From Clostridiales bacterium (GTDB taxonomy: Bacteria; Bacillota; Clostridia; Lachnospirales; Lachnospiraceae): 35,930 bases of DNA. This document shows, piece after piece, positions 8,976 to 17,800 of this stretch. Numbering within the stretch: position 1 is the stretch's first letter; each line of letters opens with the position of its first letter. The notes beneath the pieces are model-generated. The model made no database searches and had not been told where the DNA came from. It saw only the letters and a program-made list of their open reading frames with translations. Where the stretch lies: positions 1-35,930 of the forward strand of contig DUNS01000286.1 of the NCBI GenBank assembly GCA_012839235.1, written 5' to 3'. The position numbers and the translations under genes were made by a program.

Positions 8976-9821
8976 ATGTCCGGAACACTTTACTTGTGCG
9001 CTACACCTATTGGTAATCTAGAGGACATTTCTTTTAGAGCTATTAGAGTTTTAAAAGAAGTTGATCTTATTGCAGCGGAAGACACAAGGCACAGTATTAA
9101 ATTGTTGAATCACTATGAAATAAAGACTCCAATGACCAGCTATCATGAGTATAATAAGGTGGACAAGGCTAAGTATCTTGTTCAGCAGCTGTTGGATGGC
9201 CAAAATATTGCTTTGATAACAGATGCTGGAACCCCAGGTATCTCGGATCCTGGGGAGGAGCTAGTAAGACAAGCCTACGAAGCTGGGGTCTCTATAACCT
9301 CCCTTCCGGGAGCTTGTGCTGCTATTACTGCCTTGATTCTTTCTGGGTTAGAAACAAGGAGATTTTCCTTTGAAGCATTTTTGCCAATGGATAAAAAAGA
9401 CAGGGATAGGGTGTTAAGTGAATTAATTAATGAGACAAGGACAATAATATTATATGAAGCTCCTCATAGATTACTTAAAACCTTAAAGGAGCTTAAAAAA
9501 TCCTTGGGAAATAGAAAGATATCTATAATCAAAGAGCTGACCAAGAAGCATGAAAGGGTTTTTCAGACCACCTTAGATGAAGGGATAGCTTATTATGAAC
9601 AAGAGAAACCCAGAGGAGAATATGTATTGGTGATAGAAGGCAAATCTATGGATGAGCTGAAGGCGGAGGAAATGGATCGTTGGAAACAGGTTACCATAGA
9701 GGAGCATATGTTAATATATACGGATATGGGAATGGATAATAAAGAGGCCATGAAGGCCGTAGCAAAGGATAGAGGGATAAGTAAACGGGATGTATACCAA
9801 GTGCTTATCAAAGACAAATAA
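8976..9821 (+). CDS. rsmI: 16S rRNA (cytidine(1402)-2'-O)-methyltransferase
   Basis: 281 residues, tetrapyrrole-methylase (SPOUT-unrelated) fold. The N-terminus 'LYLCATPIGNLEDIS' with 'AAEDTRHS', then 'LITDAGTPGISDPG' and 'SLPGACAAITALILSG' form the SAM pocket of the RsmI family. The C-terminal helical tail 'KEAMKAVAKDRGISKRDVYQ' matches the RsmI C-terminal domain. It 2'-O-methylates C1402 in the decoding centre of 16S rRNA. It sits as in B. subtilis (yabC) just after the TrmN6-like gene, but the small endonuclease gene yazA normally between them is absent. The ribosome site AGGTAGG is close to the ATG. Confidence 0.93.
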   Translation: MSGTLYLCATPIGNLEDISFRAIRVLKEVDLIAAEDTRHSIKLLNHYEIKTPMTSYHEYNKVDKAKYLVQQLLDGQNIALITDAGTPGISDPGEELVRQAYEAGVSITSLPGACAAITALILSGLETRRFSFEAFLPMDKKDRDRVLSELINETRTIILYEAPHRLLKTLKELKKSLGNRKISIIKELTKKHERVFQTTLDEGIAYYEQEKPRGEYVLVIEGKSMDELKAEEMDRWKQVTIEEHMLIYTDMGMDNKEAMKAVAKDRGISKRDVYQVLIKDK

Positions 9822-9851
9822 TTAATATCAACTATCTTTTGGAGGTGAATA

Positions 9852-10808
9852 ATGCTACAGGGGTTCTTAAAAAATAATAAGAAGAAGGTTATTATTATTC
9901 TTATTATAAGTATTATACTTATGGTGGGGGCATCAGTAGGTAATTCATATAGGATCAATAAATTATACAATAAGCAGACGGTTATGGCTAAGGAATATCT
10001 AAAATCCGGGAACTATAGTCAGGCTATAGAGTACTATGAAAGGGCACTTACTATGAAGAATAGTGATAAAAAATCCTTATCAATTGGACTTGCAGAAGCT
10101 TATATAGGTAATAATGAATACGATAAGGCCTTAGAGATTCTTAGAGGCCATTATGAAATAGAATCTGGTAATGTTATTAAAGAAATGATAGAGGAAGTAA
10201 CCTTAAAAAAAGCAGACTATGAGTATGAACGGGCTATTTCTTCTGGAGATGTATACTTTTCTAATGAAGAATATGATAAAGCTATATTAGAATATGAAAA
10301 TGCTAAGAAGATAAAGAGTAAAGAAGTAACAGCTTATAATAAAATAGGTCTATCCTATGTTAATATGAAATCATATGATTTGGCCAAGGAAGAACTATTA
10401 GAAGGGCTAACTATCACTAATAATGAGGAGCTTATGGATGCTTTGAAAATAGTAGAAACTTATATAGTGGAGCAGAAACACGAATCAATTATTACAAAGG
10501 CAAAAGAATTTGTTTATCAAGAAAATTATGAGGACGCTATATCTCTGTTTAAGGAAGGTATTTCATTATTACCCAAGGATGCGGAGGGATATGTCGGATT
10601 GGCTGAGATTTATATTGATCAGAAAAAATATGATGAGGCAATTAATCTTTTAAAAGGGGCTAAAAAACTAACTTATAATGAAGAAATTAGAAGAATACTT
10701 GAAAAGGCTTTAGAACTAAAGGAAGAAGAGGAGAAAATGAAGGAAGCTCTAGAAGAACTATATAACACTCTAGAGTCTGAAAAATCTAGACAATTTCAAC
10801 TTCCTTAA
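9852..10808 (+). CDS. membrane-anchored TPR-repeat protein
   Basis: 318 residues. A lysine-rich start and one hydrophobic segment (about 13-31) suggest a single N-terminal membrane anchor, orientation unknown. The rest is tandem tetratricopeptide repeats: for example 'GNYSQAIEYYERAL', 'NEYDKALEILRG', 'EEYDKAILEYENA', 'KSYDLAKEELLEG', 'ENYEDAISLFKEG' and 'KKYDEAINLLKGA', about 34 residues apart. The tail is a charged coiled coil (about 285-315). TPR proteins act as protein-binding scaffolds, and no partner can be named. It follows rsmI by 30 bases with a GGAGGTG site and ends at a strong hairpin, so it closes this transcript. Confidence 0.85.
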   Translation: MLQGFLKNNKKKVIIILIISIILMVGASVGNSYRINKLYNKQTVMAKEYLKSGNYSQAIEYYERALTMKNSDKKSLSIGLAEAYIGNNEYDKALEILRGHYEIESGNVIKEMIEEVTLKKADYEYERAISSGDVYFSNEEYDKAILEYENAKKIKSKEVTAYNKIGLSYVNMKSYDLAKEELLEGLTITNNEELMDALKIVETYIVEQKHESIITKAKEFVYQENYEDAISLFKEGISLLPKDAEGYVGLAEIYIDQKKYDEAINLLKGAKKLTYNEEIRRILEKALELKEEEEKMKEALEELYNTLESEKSRQFQLP

Positions 10809-10834
10809 CAACTTATTAATTATAATGAATTCAA

Positions 10835-10860
10835 AATGGGAGAGCCTAGGCTCTCCCATT
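10835..10860. terminator. Perfect-palindrome bidirectional terminator
   Basis: AATGGGAGAGCCT is followed at once by its exact reverse complement (26 bases, no spacer). It lies between the converging TPR and AbrB genes. T-rich tracts are short on both sides, best on the minus strand. Confidence 0.75.
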
Positions 10861-10887
10861 CTAGTAATAACTTATGTAATATGTAAG

Positions 10888-11145
10888 TTACTGTACAATA
10901 CCTGCAAGCTTTGCAAGCTCTACAATAGTTTCTCTAGAAACCTTCTTACCTTGATATTCAATTAGATTATCTTTAGTACCAGTAAAAATATCAGTAGGTT
11001 CGTATTTCTGTAGGATAATTTTATTCTCCTCAACAAAGATTTCTAAAGGATCTCTTTCGTTAACATCTAAGGTCCTTCTTAACTCGATAGGTAGTGTAAT
11101 TCTTCCTAGCTCATCAAGTCTTCTTACTATGCCTGTGCTTTTCAT
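10888..11145 (-). CDS. AbrB/SpoVT-type transition-state regulator
   Basis: 85 residues from this start. The N-terminal swapped-hairpin DNA-binding domain is plain: 'STGIVRRLDELGRITLPIELRRTL' aligns with AbrB, including the conserved V-R-x-(L/V)-D-x-(L)-G-R motif, and is followed by 'REKDxLEI'-like 'ERDPLEIFVEENKIIL'. Such proteins are dimeric or tetrameric regulators of stationary-phase and sporulation genes. A GTG/ATG further upstream (11166) gives seven extra residues, but AAAGGAGG at 11152-11159 lies 6-8 bases before 11145, which fixes the start here. It has its own strong promoter and a leader of about 90 bases containing a short direct repeat. AbrB-type genes also follow yabC in B. subtilis. 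Confidence 0.9.
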   Translation of the reverse strand: MKSTGIVRRLDELGRITLPIELRRTLDVNERDPLEIFVEENKIILQKYEPTDIFTGTKDNLIEYQGKKVSRETIVELAKLAGIVQ

Positions 11146-11179
11146 AATATAGCCTCCTTTTCTCAAATGTATAGGGGAT

Positions 11180-11203
11180 TTAATGCAAATACATTAATGC
11201 AAA
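11180..11203. repeat. Direct repeat TTAATGCAAA in the abrB leader
   Basis: TTAATGCAAA occurs at 11180-11189 and 11194-11203, start to start 14 bases, between the abrB promoter and its ribosome site. It may be a regulator site, possibly autoregulatory. This is inference only. Confidence 0.35.
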
Positions 11204-11241
11204 ATAAAACCCGATTACATTATTTGTATATGCCAAACAAT

Positions 11242-11270
11242 AAAATACCATAGGTTCCTTATGCTGTCAA
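11242..11270 (-). promoter_or_regulatory. Sigma-A promoter of the AbrB-type gene
   Basis: Read on the minus strand: TTGACA (11270-11265), 17-base spacer, TATTTT (11247-11242). The -35 is perfect. The RNA would begin near 11235, leaving about 90 bases of leader. Confidence 0.7.
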
Positions 11271-11446
11271 TTAAAAAAATTGTCAAAAGATAGCACTATT
11301 TATACAAATCTGTAAAGCTGTCTCATATGCTACCAATTTTGAGCTAATATGTCGAAAAATAAATCATTTAAGCATATAAACCCAAGAATATTTTCCTGTC
11401 AACATAATATTACCAATAAAAGACTAACTTTGTCAACAGTTTAATT

Positions 11447-11474
11447 GAATATTATTGTTTTTTGTCTATATAAA
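11447..11474 (+). promoter_or_regulatory. Sigma-E-like promoter candidate for spmAB
   Basis: GAATATT (11447-11453), 13 bases, TATATAAA (11467-11474). The -35 fits the mother-cell sigma-E consensus and the spacer length is right. The -10 matches 5 of 8 positions. The leader would be very short. The rest of the 350-base gap (11146-11495) holds the abrB promoter and leader and nothing else recognisable. Confidence 0.35.
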
Positions 11475-11495
11475 TAGTATAGGGAGGGTGAAAAA

Positions 11496-12083
11496 ATGCT
11501 TAATTATCTCTGGGGTATAATGATTGTTATTGGTATTGTTGTAGGAGTATTTAATGGTAGGATAGATGAGGTTAGTAATGCAACATTAAGCTCATCAAAG
11601 GAAGCGGTTACCCTATGTATTTCAATGCTTGGAATTATGGCAATGTGGACTGGATTAATGGAGATTGCTAAAAAAAGCGGCATTGTCAGTTCATTTACAA
11701 AGGGCCTTAGACCTATCATAAAATTTTTGTTTCCGGATATTCCAAAGAATCATATTGTTAATGAATACATAGCCTCTAATATGATAGCCAATATATTAGG
11801 ACTTGGGTGGGCGGCTACACCTATGGGCTTGATGGCAATGAAGGAGCTTAAAAAGCTTAATAAGGATTCTGATCTTGCAAGTCATGATATGTGTACATTT
11901 TTAATAATCAATATTTCTTCGCTGCAATTGATACCGGTCAATATAATTGCTTATCGAAGTCAATATGGTTCTGCTAATCCCGCTGAAATTCTTGCAGCAG
12001 GTATAGTAGCCACTATTTTTTCCACATTTGTAGGGGTATTATTCTCAGTTCTTGCAAGAAAGCTTAGTAAAGGGGATAAATAA
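11496..12083 (+). CDS. spmA: spore maturation protein A
   Basis: 195 residues, hydrophobic, four or so membrane segments, nucleoside-recognition (Gate) fold. Typical SpmA marks are the start 'MLNYLWGIMIVIGIVVG', 'EAVTLCISMLGIMAMWTGLMEIAKKSG', and 'NMIANILGLGWAATPMGLMAMKEL' with the conserved N-x-x-x-N-x-L-G-L-G-x-A-A-T-P-x-G. SpmA and SpmB are needed for dehydration of the spore core in B. subtilis, probably as a two-part membrane transporter. AGGGAGGG lies before the ATG, and a possible sigma-E promoter is upstream. spmB follows 25 bases later. In B. subtilis the pair is with dacB, whereas here it sits between the AbrB-type gene and tatD. Confidence 0.94.
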   Translation: MLNYLWGIMIVIGIVVGVFNGRIDEVSNATLSSSKEAVTLCISMLGIMAMWTGLMEIAKKSGIVSSFTKGLRPIIKFLFPDIPKNHIVNEYIASNMIANILGLGWAATPMGLMAMKELKKLNKDSDLASHDMCTFLIINISSLQLIPVNIIAYRSQYGSANPAEILAAGIVATIFSTFVGVLFSVLARKLSKGDK

Positions 12084-12108
12084 TTAGCTTATGTAAAGGA
12101 GGGTATCA

Positions 12109-12636
12109 ATGAAATTTTTAATCTATATATCAGACTATATTATCCCTTTTGTATTTTTCCTTATAATAACTACTGGACTTTCTAGAAAGACCAATGTTTA
12201 TGATGATTTTATAGAAGGGGCTAAAGAGGGGTTTAAGGTTGTATATGGTATTTTACCTACTCTGATAGGTTTGATGGTAGCTGTTGGAGTTTTAAGAGCT
12301 TCTGGAGCACTTGATCTTTTATCTAATCTAATTAAACCTGTAACAGACTTTATACATTTCCCATCAGAGCTAGTACCTGTTGCCTTGGTTAAAATGTTTT
12401 CTTCCTCTGCAGCAACCGGCTTAGTTCTAGATATCTTTAAGCAGTATGGGCCAGATTCATACATTGGAAGGCTGGTATCGATTATGATGAGCTGCACAGA
12501 GACAATCTTTTATACTATGGCAGTTTACTTTATGGTAGCCGGGGTAAGAAAATCCAGATACACTCTCTTGGGAGCTCTTGTAGCCACATTATCTGGCATA
12601 GTTGCAAGTCTGCTTATAGCTAATATTTTATTTTAA
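12109..12636 (+). CDS. spmB: spore maturation protein B
   Basis: 175 residues, membrane protein with the Gate fold. 'YDDFIEGAKEGFKVVYGILPTLIGLMVAVGVLRASGALD' and 'SSSAATGLVLDIFKQYGPDS' followed by 'SIMMSCTETIFYTMAVYF' are SpmB hallmarks. It is the partner of SpmA in spore core dehydration. The site AAAGGAGGG precedes the ATG by 7 bases. No clear terminator hairpin follows in the 160 bases before tatD, so some read-through is possible. Confidence 0.94.
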   Translation: MKFLIYISDYIIPFVFFLIITTGLSRKTNVYDDFIEGAKEGFKVVYGILPTLIGLMVAVGVLRASGALDLLSNLIKPVTDFIHFPSELVPVALVKMFSSSAATGLVLDIFKQYGPDSYIGRLVSIMMSCTETIFYTMAVYFMVAGVRKSRYTLLGALVATLSGIVASLLIANILF

Positions 12637-12741
12637 AGGCTTCCTAATATTTTGCCTATCAAAACCCTAATAATAAGACTAAGGATCAATGTCTTGCTAG
12701 CATAATATTATCAAAATCTTGTAAAAATATGATTTATTGAT

Positions 12742-12770
12742 TTGTTGGAAACACTGTGCTAGAATATGAC
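12742..12770 (+). promoter_or_regulatory. Weak promoter candidate before tatD
   Basis: TTGTTG (12742-12747), 17 bases, TATGAC (12765-12770). Each box is imperfect. The RNA would start about 20 bases before the chosen tatD start, which supports the shorter protein. Confidence 0.25.
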
Positions 12771-12797
12771 ATGATAAGTTTGGAAAGGGGTACACTA

Positions 12798-13574
12798 ATG
12801 ATTTTTGAAACCCACGCCCATTATGATGATGAGGCTTTTGACATAGATAGGGATGAGCTTCTTAATAGTTTATATGATAATGGGATAGAATATGTTGTTA
12901 ATATAAGCTCTGCATTTGATACAGCAGAAAAGACATTAGAATTAATGGAGAAATATCCATTTATCTATGGAGCAATGGGAATTCATCCAGATAATACAAA
13001 GGATTTTAATGAGGAAAATTTTAGATGGCTTAAGGAGAAAGCTAGGCATCCTAAGACTGTGGCCATTGGTGAAATTGGACTTGATTATTACTGGGATAGT
13101 ACTGATAGATTGGTTCAAAAGGAATGGTTTGCAAGGCAGATGGATTTGGCAAGGGAATTAAAGCTTCCTATGGTTATTCACAGCAGAGATGCTGCTAATG
13201 ATACAATTGAGATGATGAAAGAAGCTAAGGCTGAGGAAATAGGTGGTATAATTCATTGCTTTGGTTATGGAGTCGAGCAAGCCAAGCTATACTTGAACAA
13301 AGGATTTTATCTTGGAATCGGTGGAGTTGTAACATTTAAGAATGGAAGAAAGCTAAAGGAAGTTGTTGAATACGCTCCTTTATCTCAATTGGTCCTAGAG
13401 ACAGACTGCCCTTATCTTTCACCAGTTCCTTATAGAGGCAAAAGAAACAGCTCTTTATATCTTCCCTATATAGTGGAGGAGATTGCAAGAATTAAGAATG
13501 TAGACTACAATACTGTTGTACAAGCTACAAGTGAAAATGCAAAGAAATTGTATAAAATAGATGATAAGAGGTAA
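12798..13574 (+). CDS. tatD: TatD family metal-dependent hydrolase
   Basis: 258 residues from this start. TIM-barrel amidohydrolase with metal-binding motifs in order: THAHYDD near the N-terminus, 'GAMGIHPD', 'AIGEIGLDYYW' (bridging Glu), 'VIHSRDA', 'IIHCFGYG' and 'ETDCPYLSP' (catalytic Asp). TatD/YabD proteins are 3'-5' exonucleases or DNases, possibly linked to DNA quality control. The open frame extends to an ATG at 12756, but AAAGGGG at 12784-12790 and the family's usual 'M-x-F-(D/E)-T/S-H-x-H' beginning point to 12798. rsmA starts 2 bases after its stop, as in the B. subtilis yabD-ksgA region, but the metS, yabE and rnmV genes are absent. Confidence 0.92.
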   Translation: MIFETHAHYDDEAFDIDRDELLNSLYDNGIEYVVNISSAFDTAEKTLELMEKYPFIYGAMGIHPDNTKDFNEENFRWLKEKARHPKTVAIGEIGLDYYWDSTDRLVQKEWFARQMDLARELKLPMVIHSRDAANDTIEMMKEAKAEEIGGIIHCFGYGVEQAKLYLNKGFYLGIGGVVTFKNGRKLKEVVEYAPLSQLVLETDCPYLSPVPYRGKRNSSLYLPYIVEEIARIKNVDYNTVVQATSENAKKLYKIDDKR

Positions 13575-13576
13575 AA

Positions 13577-14452
13577 ATGGCTGATTTGGGAAACCCCAAG
13601 AATACAATAGAGATACTTAATAAGTATAAGTTCGTTTTTCAGAAGAAATTCGGGCAGAACTTTTTAATTGATACCCATGTTTTGGACAAGATTATTCGAG
13701 CGGCAGAGATTACAAAGGATGATTTTGTCTTGGAGATTGGGCCTGGGATAGGAACCCTAACCCAATACCTTTGTGAGCATGCAAGAGAGGTAGTGGCGGT
13801 AGAGATTGATAAGAAGTTGATTCCTATTTTATCAGAGACCCTATCACAATATTCCAATGTTACTGTACTTAATTCAGATATTTTAAAGACTGATATTAAT
13901 AAATTAGTTCAGGAGAAAAATGGTGGGAAACCAATTAAGGTGGTAGCCAACCTACCCTATTATATTACGACACCTATTATTATGGATTTATTTGAAAGGC
14001 ATATCCCCCTTGATAATGTTACTGTTATGGTTCAGAGGGAAGTTGCAGATAGAATGGAAGCTAGGCCTGGAACAAAGAACTATGGAGCCCTAACTTTAGC
14101 TGTAAGATATTATGCAGAACCTTATATTGCTGCTTTTGTTCCCCCCAATTGTTTTATGCCAAGGCCTAATGTGGGATCAGCAGTTATTAGGCTAACTTTA
14201 CACAAGGAGCCACAGGTTAAGGTTAAAGATGAAGCCTTAATGTTTGGTTTGATTCGTGCTTCCTTTAATCAGAGACGTAAAACCTTAGTAAATGGTCTAT
14301 ATAATTCAGAGGAGCTTAACTTCACAAAGGATGAGATTCTTGGCGCATTTAATGAAATCGGACTATCACATGATATTCGTGGTGAGAAGCTTAGCCTTGA
14401 GCAATTCGCACATTTAGCGAATCAACTTTGTTCACAAAATAATACAGATTAA
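13577..14452 (+). CDS. rsmA: 16S rRNA (adenine(1518)/adenine(1519)-N6)-dimethyltransferase
   Basis: 291 residues. KsgA/Dim1 methyltransferase with 'KFGQNFLID' near the start, the SAM motif 'VLEIGPGIGTLTQ', 'VAVEIDKKLIPIL', the catalytic 'NLPYYITTPI' motif, and the helical RNA-binding tail with 'FNQRRKTLVNGL'. It dimethylates two adjacent adenines near the 3' end of 16S rRNA, a late ribosome-assembly step. Its loss often causes kasugamycin resistance. It is coupled to tatD (2-base gap, GAGGTAAAA site) and ends at a strong terminator. Confidence 0.95.
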   Translation: MADLGNPKNTIEILNKYKFVFQKKFGQNFLIDTHVLDKIIRAAEITKDDFVLEIGPGIGTLTQYLCEHAREVVAVEIDKKLIPILSETLSQYSNVTVLNSDILKTDINKLVQEKNGGKPIKVVANLPYYITTPIIMDLFERHIPLDNVTVMVQREVADRMEARPGTKNYGALTLAVRYYAEPYIAAFVPPNCFMPRPNVGSAVIRLTLHKEPQVKVKDEALMFGLIRASFNQRRKTLVNGLYNSEELNFTKDEILGAFNEIGLSHDIRGEKLSLEQFAHLANQLCSQNNTD

Positions 14453-14459
14453 TATTTCA

Positions 14460-14495
14460 GCTGTCTCCAGTAGAATGGAGATGGCTTTTTTATTT
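14460..14495 (+). terminator. Rho-independent terminator after rsmA
   Basis: GCTGTCTCCA (14460-14469) pairs with TGGAGATGGC (14476-14485), two G-T pairs included, with a 6-base loop, followed by TTTTTTATTTT. Confidence 0.88.
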
Positions 14496-14552
14496 TAACA
14501 ACACTACACTTGCTTATGATATTAATTAATAAAAATAATATAAAAGTCCCTG

Positions 14553-14581
14553 TTGCATAATTATAAACAATAATGTATAAT
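14553..14581 (+). promoter_or_regulatory. Distal promoter candidate for carB
   Basis: TTGCAT (14553-14558), 17 bases, perfect TATAAT (14576-14581). Transcription from here would add about 270 bases ahead of carB. Confidence 0.6.
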
Positions 14582-14587
14582 GTATTA

Positions 14588-14772
14588 AATTTTATAGATG
14601 GATCATCAATAATAAAGAGCTAGTCTCAGGTAGGAAGCATAGAACTATTACCCGTAGATTAGTGAGGTTACAAGATGTAAAGCTTTAAAATGGTGAATAT
14701 GTCATAAGACCCATGGTGATGAATAAATATAGATCAGCTATTAAAAGATAGAAAAACTAGGTCTTGATAAAA
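14588..14772 (+). other. Long carB leader, function unknown
   Basis: About 185 bases between the two carB promoter candidates. It contains a small perfect hairpin TTACA-AGA-TGTAA (14668-14680) and a possible GGTA/TACC pairing around 14629-14652. I see no terminator, PyrR-binding loop, T-box or known riboswitch signature. One frame (about 14593-14750, a single internal stop at 14686-14688) reads with protein-like composition but has no start or ribosome site. It may be a remnant of a gene or chance. Confidence 0.4.
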
Positions 14773-14801
14773 TTGACATTATTCATTAATATATTTAGAA
14801 A
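14773..14801 (+). promoter_or_regulatory. Proximal promoter candidate for carB
   Basis: Perfect TTGACA (14773-14778), 17 bases, TAGAAA (14796-14801). The leader would be about 50 bases. Confidence 0.5.
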
Positions 14802-14859
14802 TTATGGAAAATACTATTATTGAATTAGGCTAGGCTAGAAAGAAAGGTATGGTGGATTT

Positions 14860-17800
14860 ATGAAAAAGAGGGAAGATATACACAAGATCTTAATAATTGG
14901 ATCAGGACCTATTATAATTGGTCAAGCATCAGAATTCGACTACTCCGGAACACAAGGATGTAAAGCATTAAAGAATCTAGGATATGAAATTGTATTAGTT
15001 AACTCTAATCCAGCTACTATTATGACAGATCCTGATACAGCAGATATTACCTATATTGAACCTTTGAATCTAAATAGACTTACCGAAATTATTAAAAAAG
15101 AAAGACCAGATGCTCTTCTTCCTAATCTTGGAGGACAATCCGGTCTTAATCTTTGCGCGGAATTAGCCAATGCAGGGGTCCTTGATAAGTATGGTGTTAA
15201 AGTAATAGGAGTTCAGGTAGATGCCATTGAGCGAGGGGAAGATCGTATTGAATTTAAGAAGACTATGGACTCCATAGGGATAGAAATGGCTAGAAGTATG
15301 GTTGCATACACGGTTGATGAAGCTATTAAGATAGCAGCTGAACTAGGCTATCCAGTGGTGGTTAGACCTGCATACACTATGGGAGGTGCTGGTGGAGGGC
15401 TAGTATATAATATAGATGAGCTTAAAACCGTTGTTTCTAGGGGCCTACAGGCAAGCATGGTTGGCCAGGTTCTAATTGAAGAATCAATTCTTGGTTGGGA
15501 AGAGCTAGAGCTTGAGGTTGTTAGGGATGCAAGTGGAAAGATGATTACGGTTTGCTATATAGAGAATATAGATCCCCTTGGTGTCCATACAGGAGATTCT
15601 TGTTGCACAGCTCCCATGCTTACTATCTCTAAAGAGGTTCAAAAGGAGCTAGAAAGACAGGCACACAAGATAGTTGAGACTATAGAGGTAATAGGTGGTA
15701 CCAACGTTCAATTTGCCCATGATCCAGTGTCAGGAAGAATACTAGTAATTGAAATTAATCCAAGAACCTCCCGTTCATCTGCCCTGGCATCAAAAGCCAC
15801 TGGCTTTCCTATCGCTTATGTTTCCGCCATGCTAGCAGTAGGCCTAGACTTAGCTGATATACCCTGTAGTAAATATGGTAGCCTAGATAAATATGTTCCA
15901 GATAGTGATTATGTAGTAGTCAAGTATGCTCGATGGGCTTTTGAAAAATTTAAAGGGGCTGAAGATAAGCTTGGAACACAGATGAGAGCGGTTGGTGAGG
16001 CTATGAGCATAGGCAAGACCTTCAAGGAAGCTTTTCAGAAGGCAATTAGAAGCCTTGAAACTGGTCGTTATGGTCTAGGGCTAATAGCCAAGCTGGAAGC
16101 TAAATCTAAAGAAGAGTTACTAAATATGCTTCACATACCTACAAGTGAAAGAATTTTTATTATATATGAGGCTATCAAAAAAGGGGCGGGAATAGATGAG
16201 ATTTGCGAACTGACTAAGATGAAACCCTACTTTATAAATGAGATGAAGGAGTTAGCCTTAGAGGAGGAAAAAATAGCCTTCTTTAAAGGAACTCTGCCAC
16301 CAGTTCAGTATTTAAAGGAGGCTAAGCTTGACGGATTTTCTGACAAATACTTAAGTATGCTACTGCAATTACCAGAAAAGCAAATCCGTGACAGCAGGGT
16401 TGCGGCCGGAATAAAACAGACCTGGTGCAGCATACATGTAAGTGGTAGTCAGGACTCTAAGTACTATTATTCAACATATCATCTAGAGGAAGGTGATATG
16501 ACCAAGGTTGGCCTAGGTAAAAGTCAGAAGCAGAAGGTAATGATACTTGGTGGTGGTCCTAACCGTATTGGACAGGGAATTGAATTTGACTATTGCTGTG
16601 TCCATGCAGCATTTGCCCTAAAGGAAATGGGCTTTGAAACGATCATAGTTAATTGCAATCCAGAAACTGTATCCACTGATGCTGACACATCTGACAAATT
16701 ATATTTTGAACCTCTGACATTAGAGGATGTACTTAGTATATATGAAAATGAAAAACCCCTTGGGGTTATAGCTCAATTCGGTGGTCAGACCCCTCTTAAT
16801 CTTTCCGCAGAGCTAAAGGCTAATGGGGTTAATGTTCTTGGAACAACTCCTGAGACCATAGATCTGGCTGAGGATAGGGATTTATTCAGAGAGAAGATGG
16901 ATAAACTGGGGATACCTATGCCTGAGTCAGGGATGGCAGTAAATGTTGAAGAAGCCCTTCTAATTGCTAAAAGGATTGGCTACCCAGTAATGGTAAGGCC
17001 TTCTTATGTGCTAGGTGGTCGGGGGATGGAGATAGTCCACGACGATGGAGGAATGGAAATATACATGAAAGCAGCAGTGGGAGTTACTCCAGACAGACCT
17101 ATACTAATTGACCGCTTTCTAAACCATGCACTGGAATGTGAGGCTGATGCAATAAGCGATGGTACCAATGGCTATGTGCCTGCTATTATGGAGCATATTG
17201 AATTGGCAGGAATACATTCTGGAGATTCAGCCTGTGTAATTCCATCATTAAGCATTTCTAAGGATAATATTGATACCGTAAAGAAATATACAATAAGCAT
17301 TGCCAATGAATTAGGGGTATGTGGTCTTATGAATATGCAGTATGCAATCGAGAATGATACGGTATATGTTCTAGAGGCGAATCCTAGGGCATCAAGAACG
17401 GTACCTTTAGTATCTAAGGTATGTGATATCAATATGGTTAAGCTGGCAACTGAGATTATTATGAGTCCATATACAGGCAAAGAATCCCCAGTAACTAAGC
17501 TTAAGGATAAAACTTTTTCTCATTACGGAGTAAAGGAAGCAGTATTCCCCTTTAATATGTTCCATGAAGTAGACCCTATTCTTGGACCTGAGATGAGATC
17601 TACAGGAGAAGTTCTTGGAATGGCAGAATGCTTTGGTGAGGCCTTTTATAAGGCTCAAGAGGCCGCTGGTTCCAACATACCTCTTACTGGAACGGTCTTA
17701 ATAAGTGTAAATGATAAGGATAAGGCTGAGGTTGTTGAAGTAGCCAAGGGATTTCATCAATGTGGTTTCAAGATCCTAGCTACAGGAGGAACCTATGATT

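Noticed and set aside
12967-13161. A 64-residue frame inside tatD
   Set aside because: It overlaps the conserved TatD metal-binding segment in another frame. It is a shadow.
14588-14772. PyrR attenuator or T-box for carB
   Set aside because: No PyrR-binding loop, no terminator and no T-box sequence are present.
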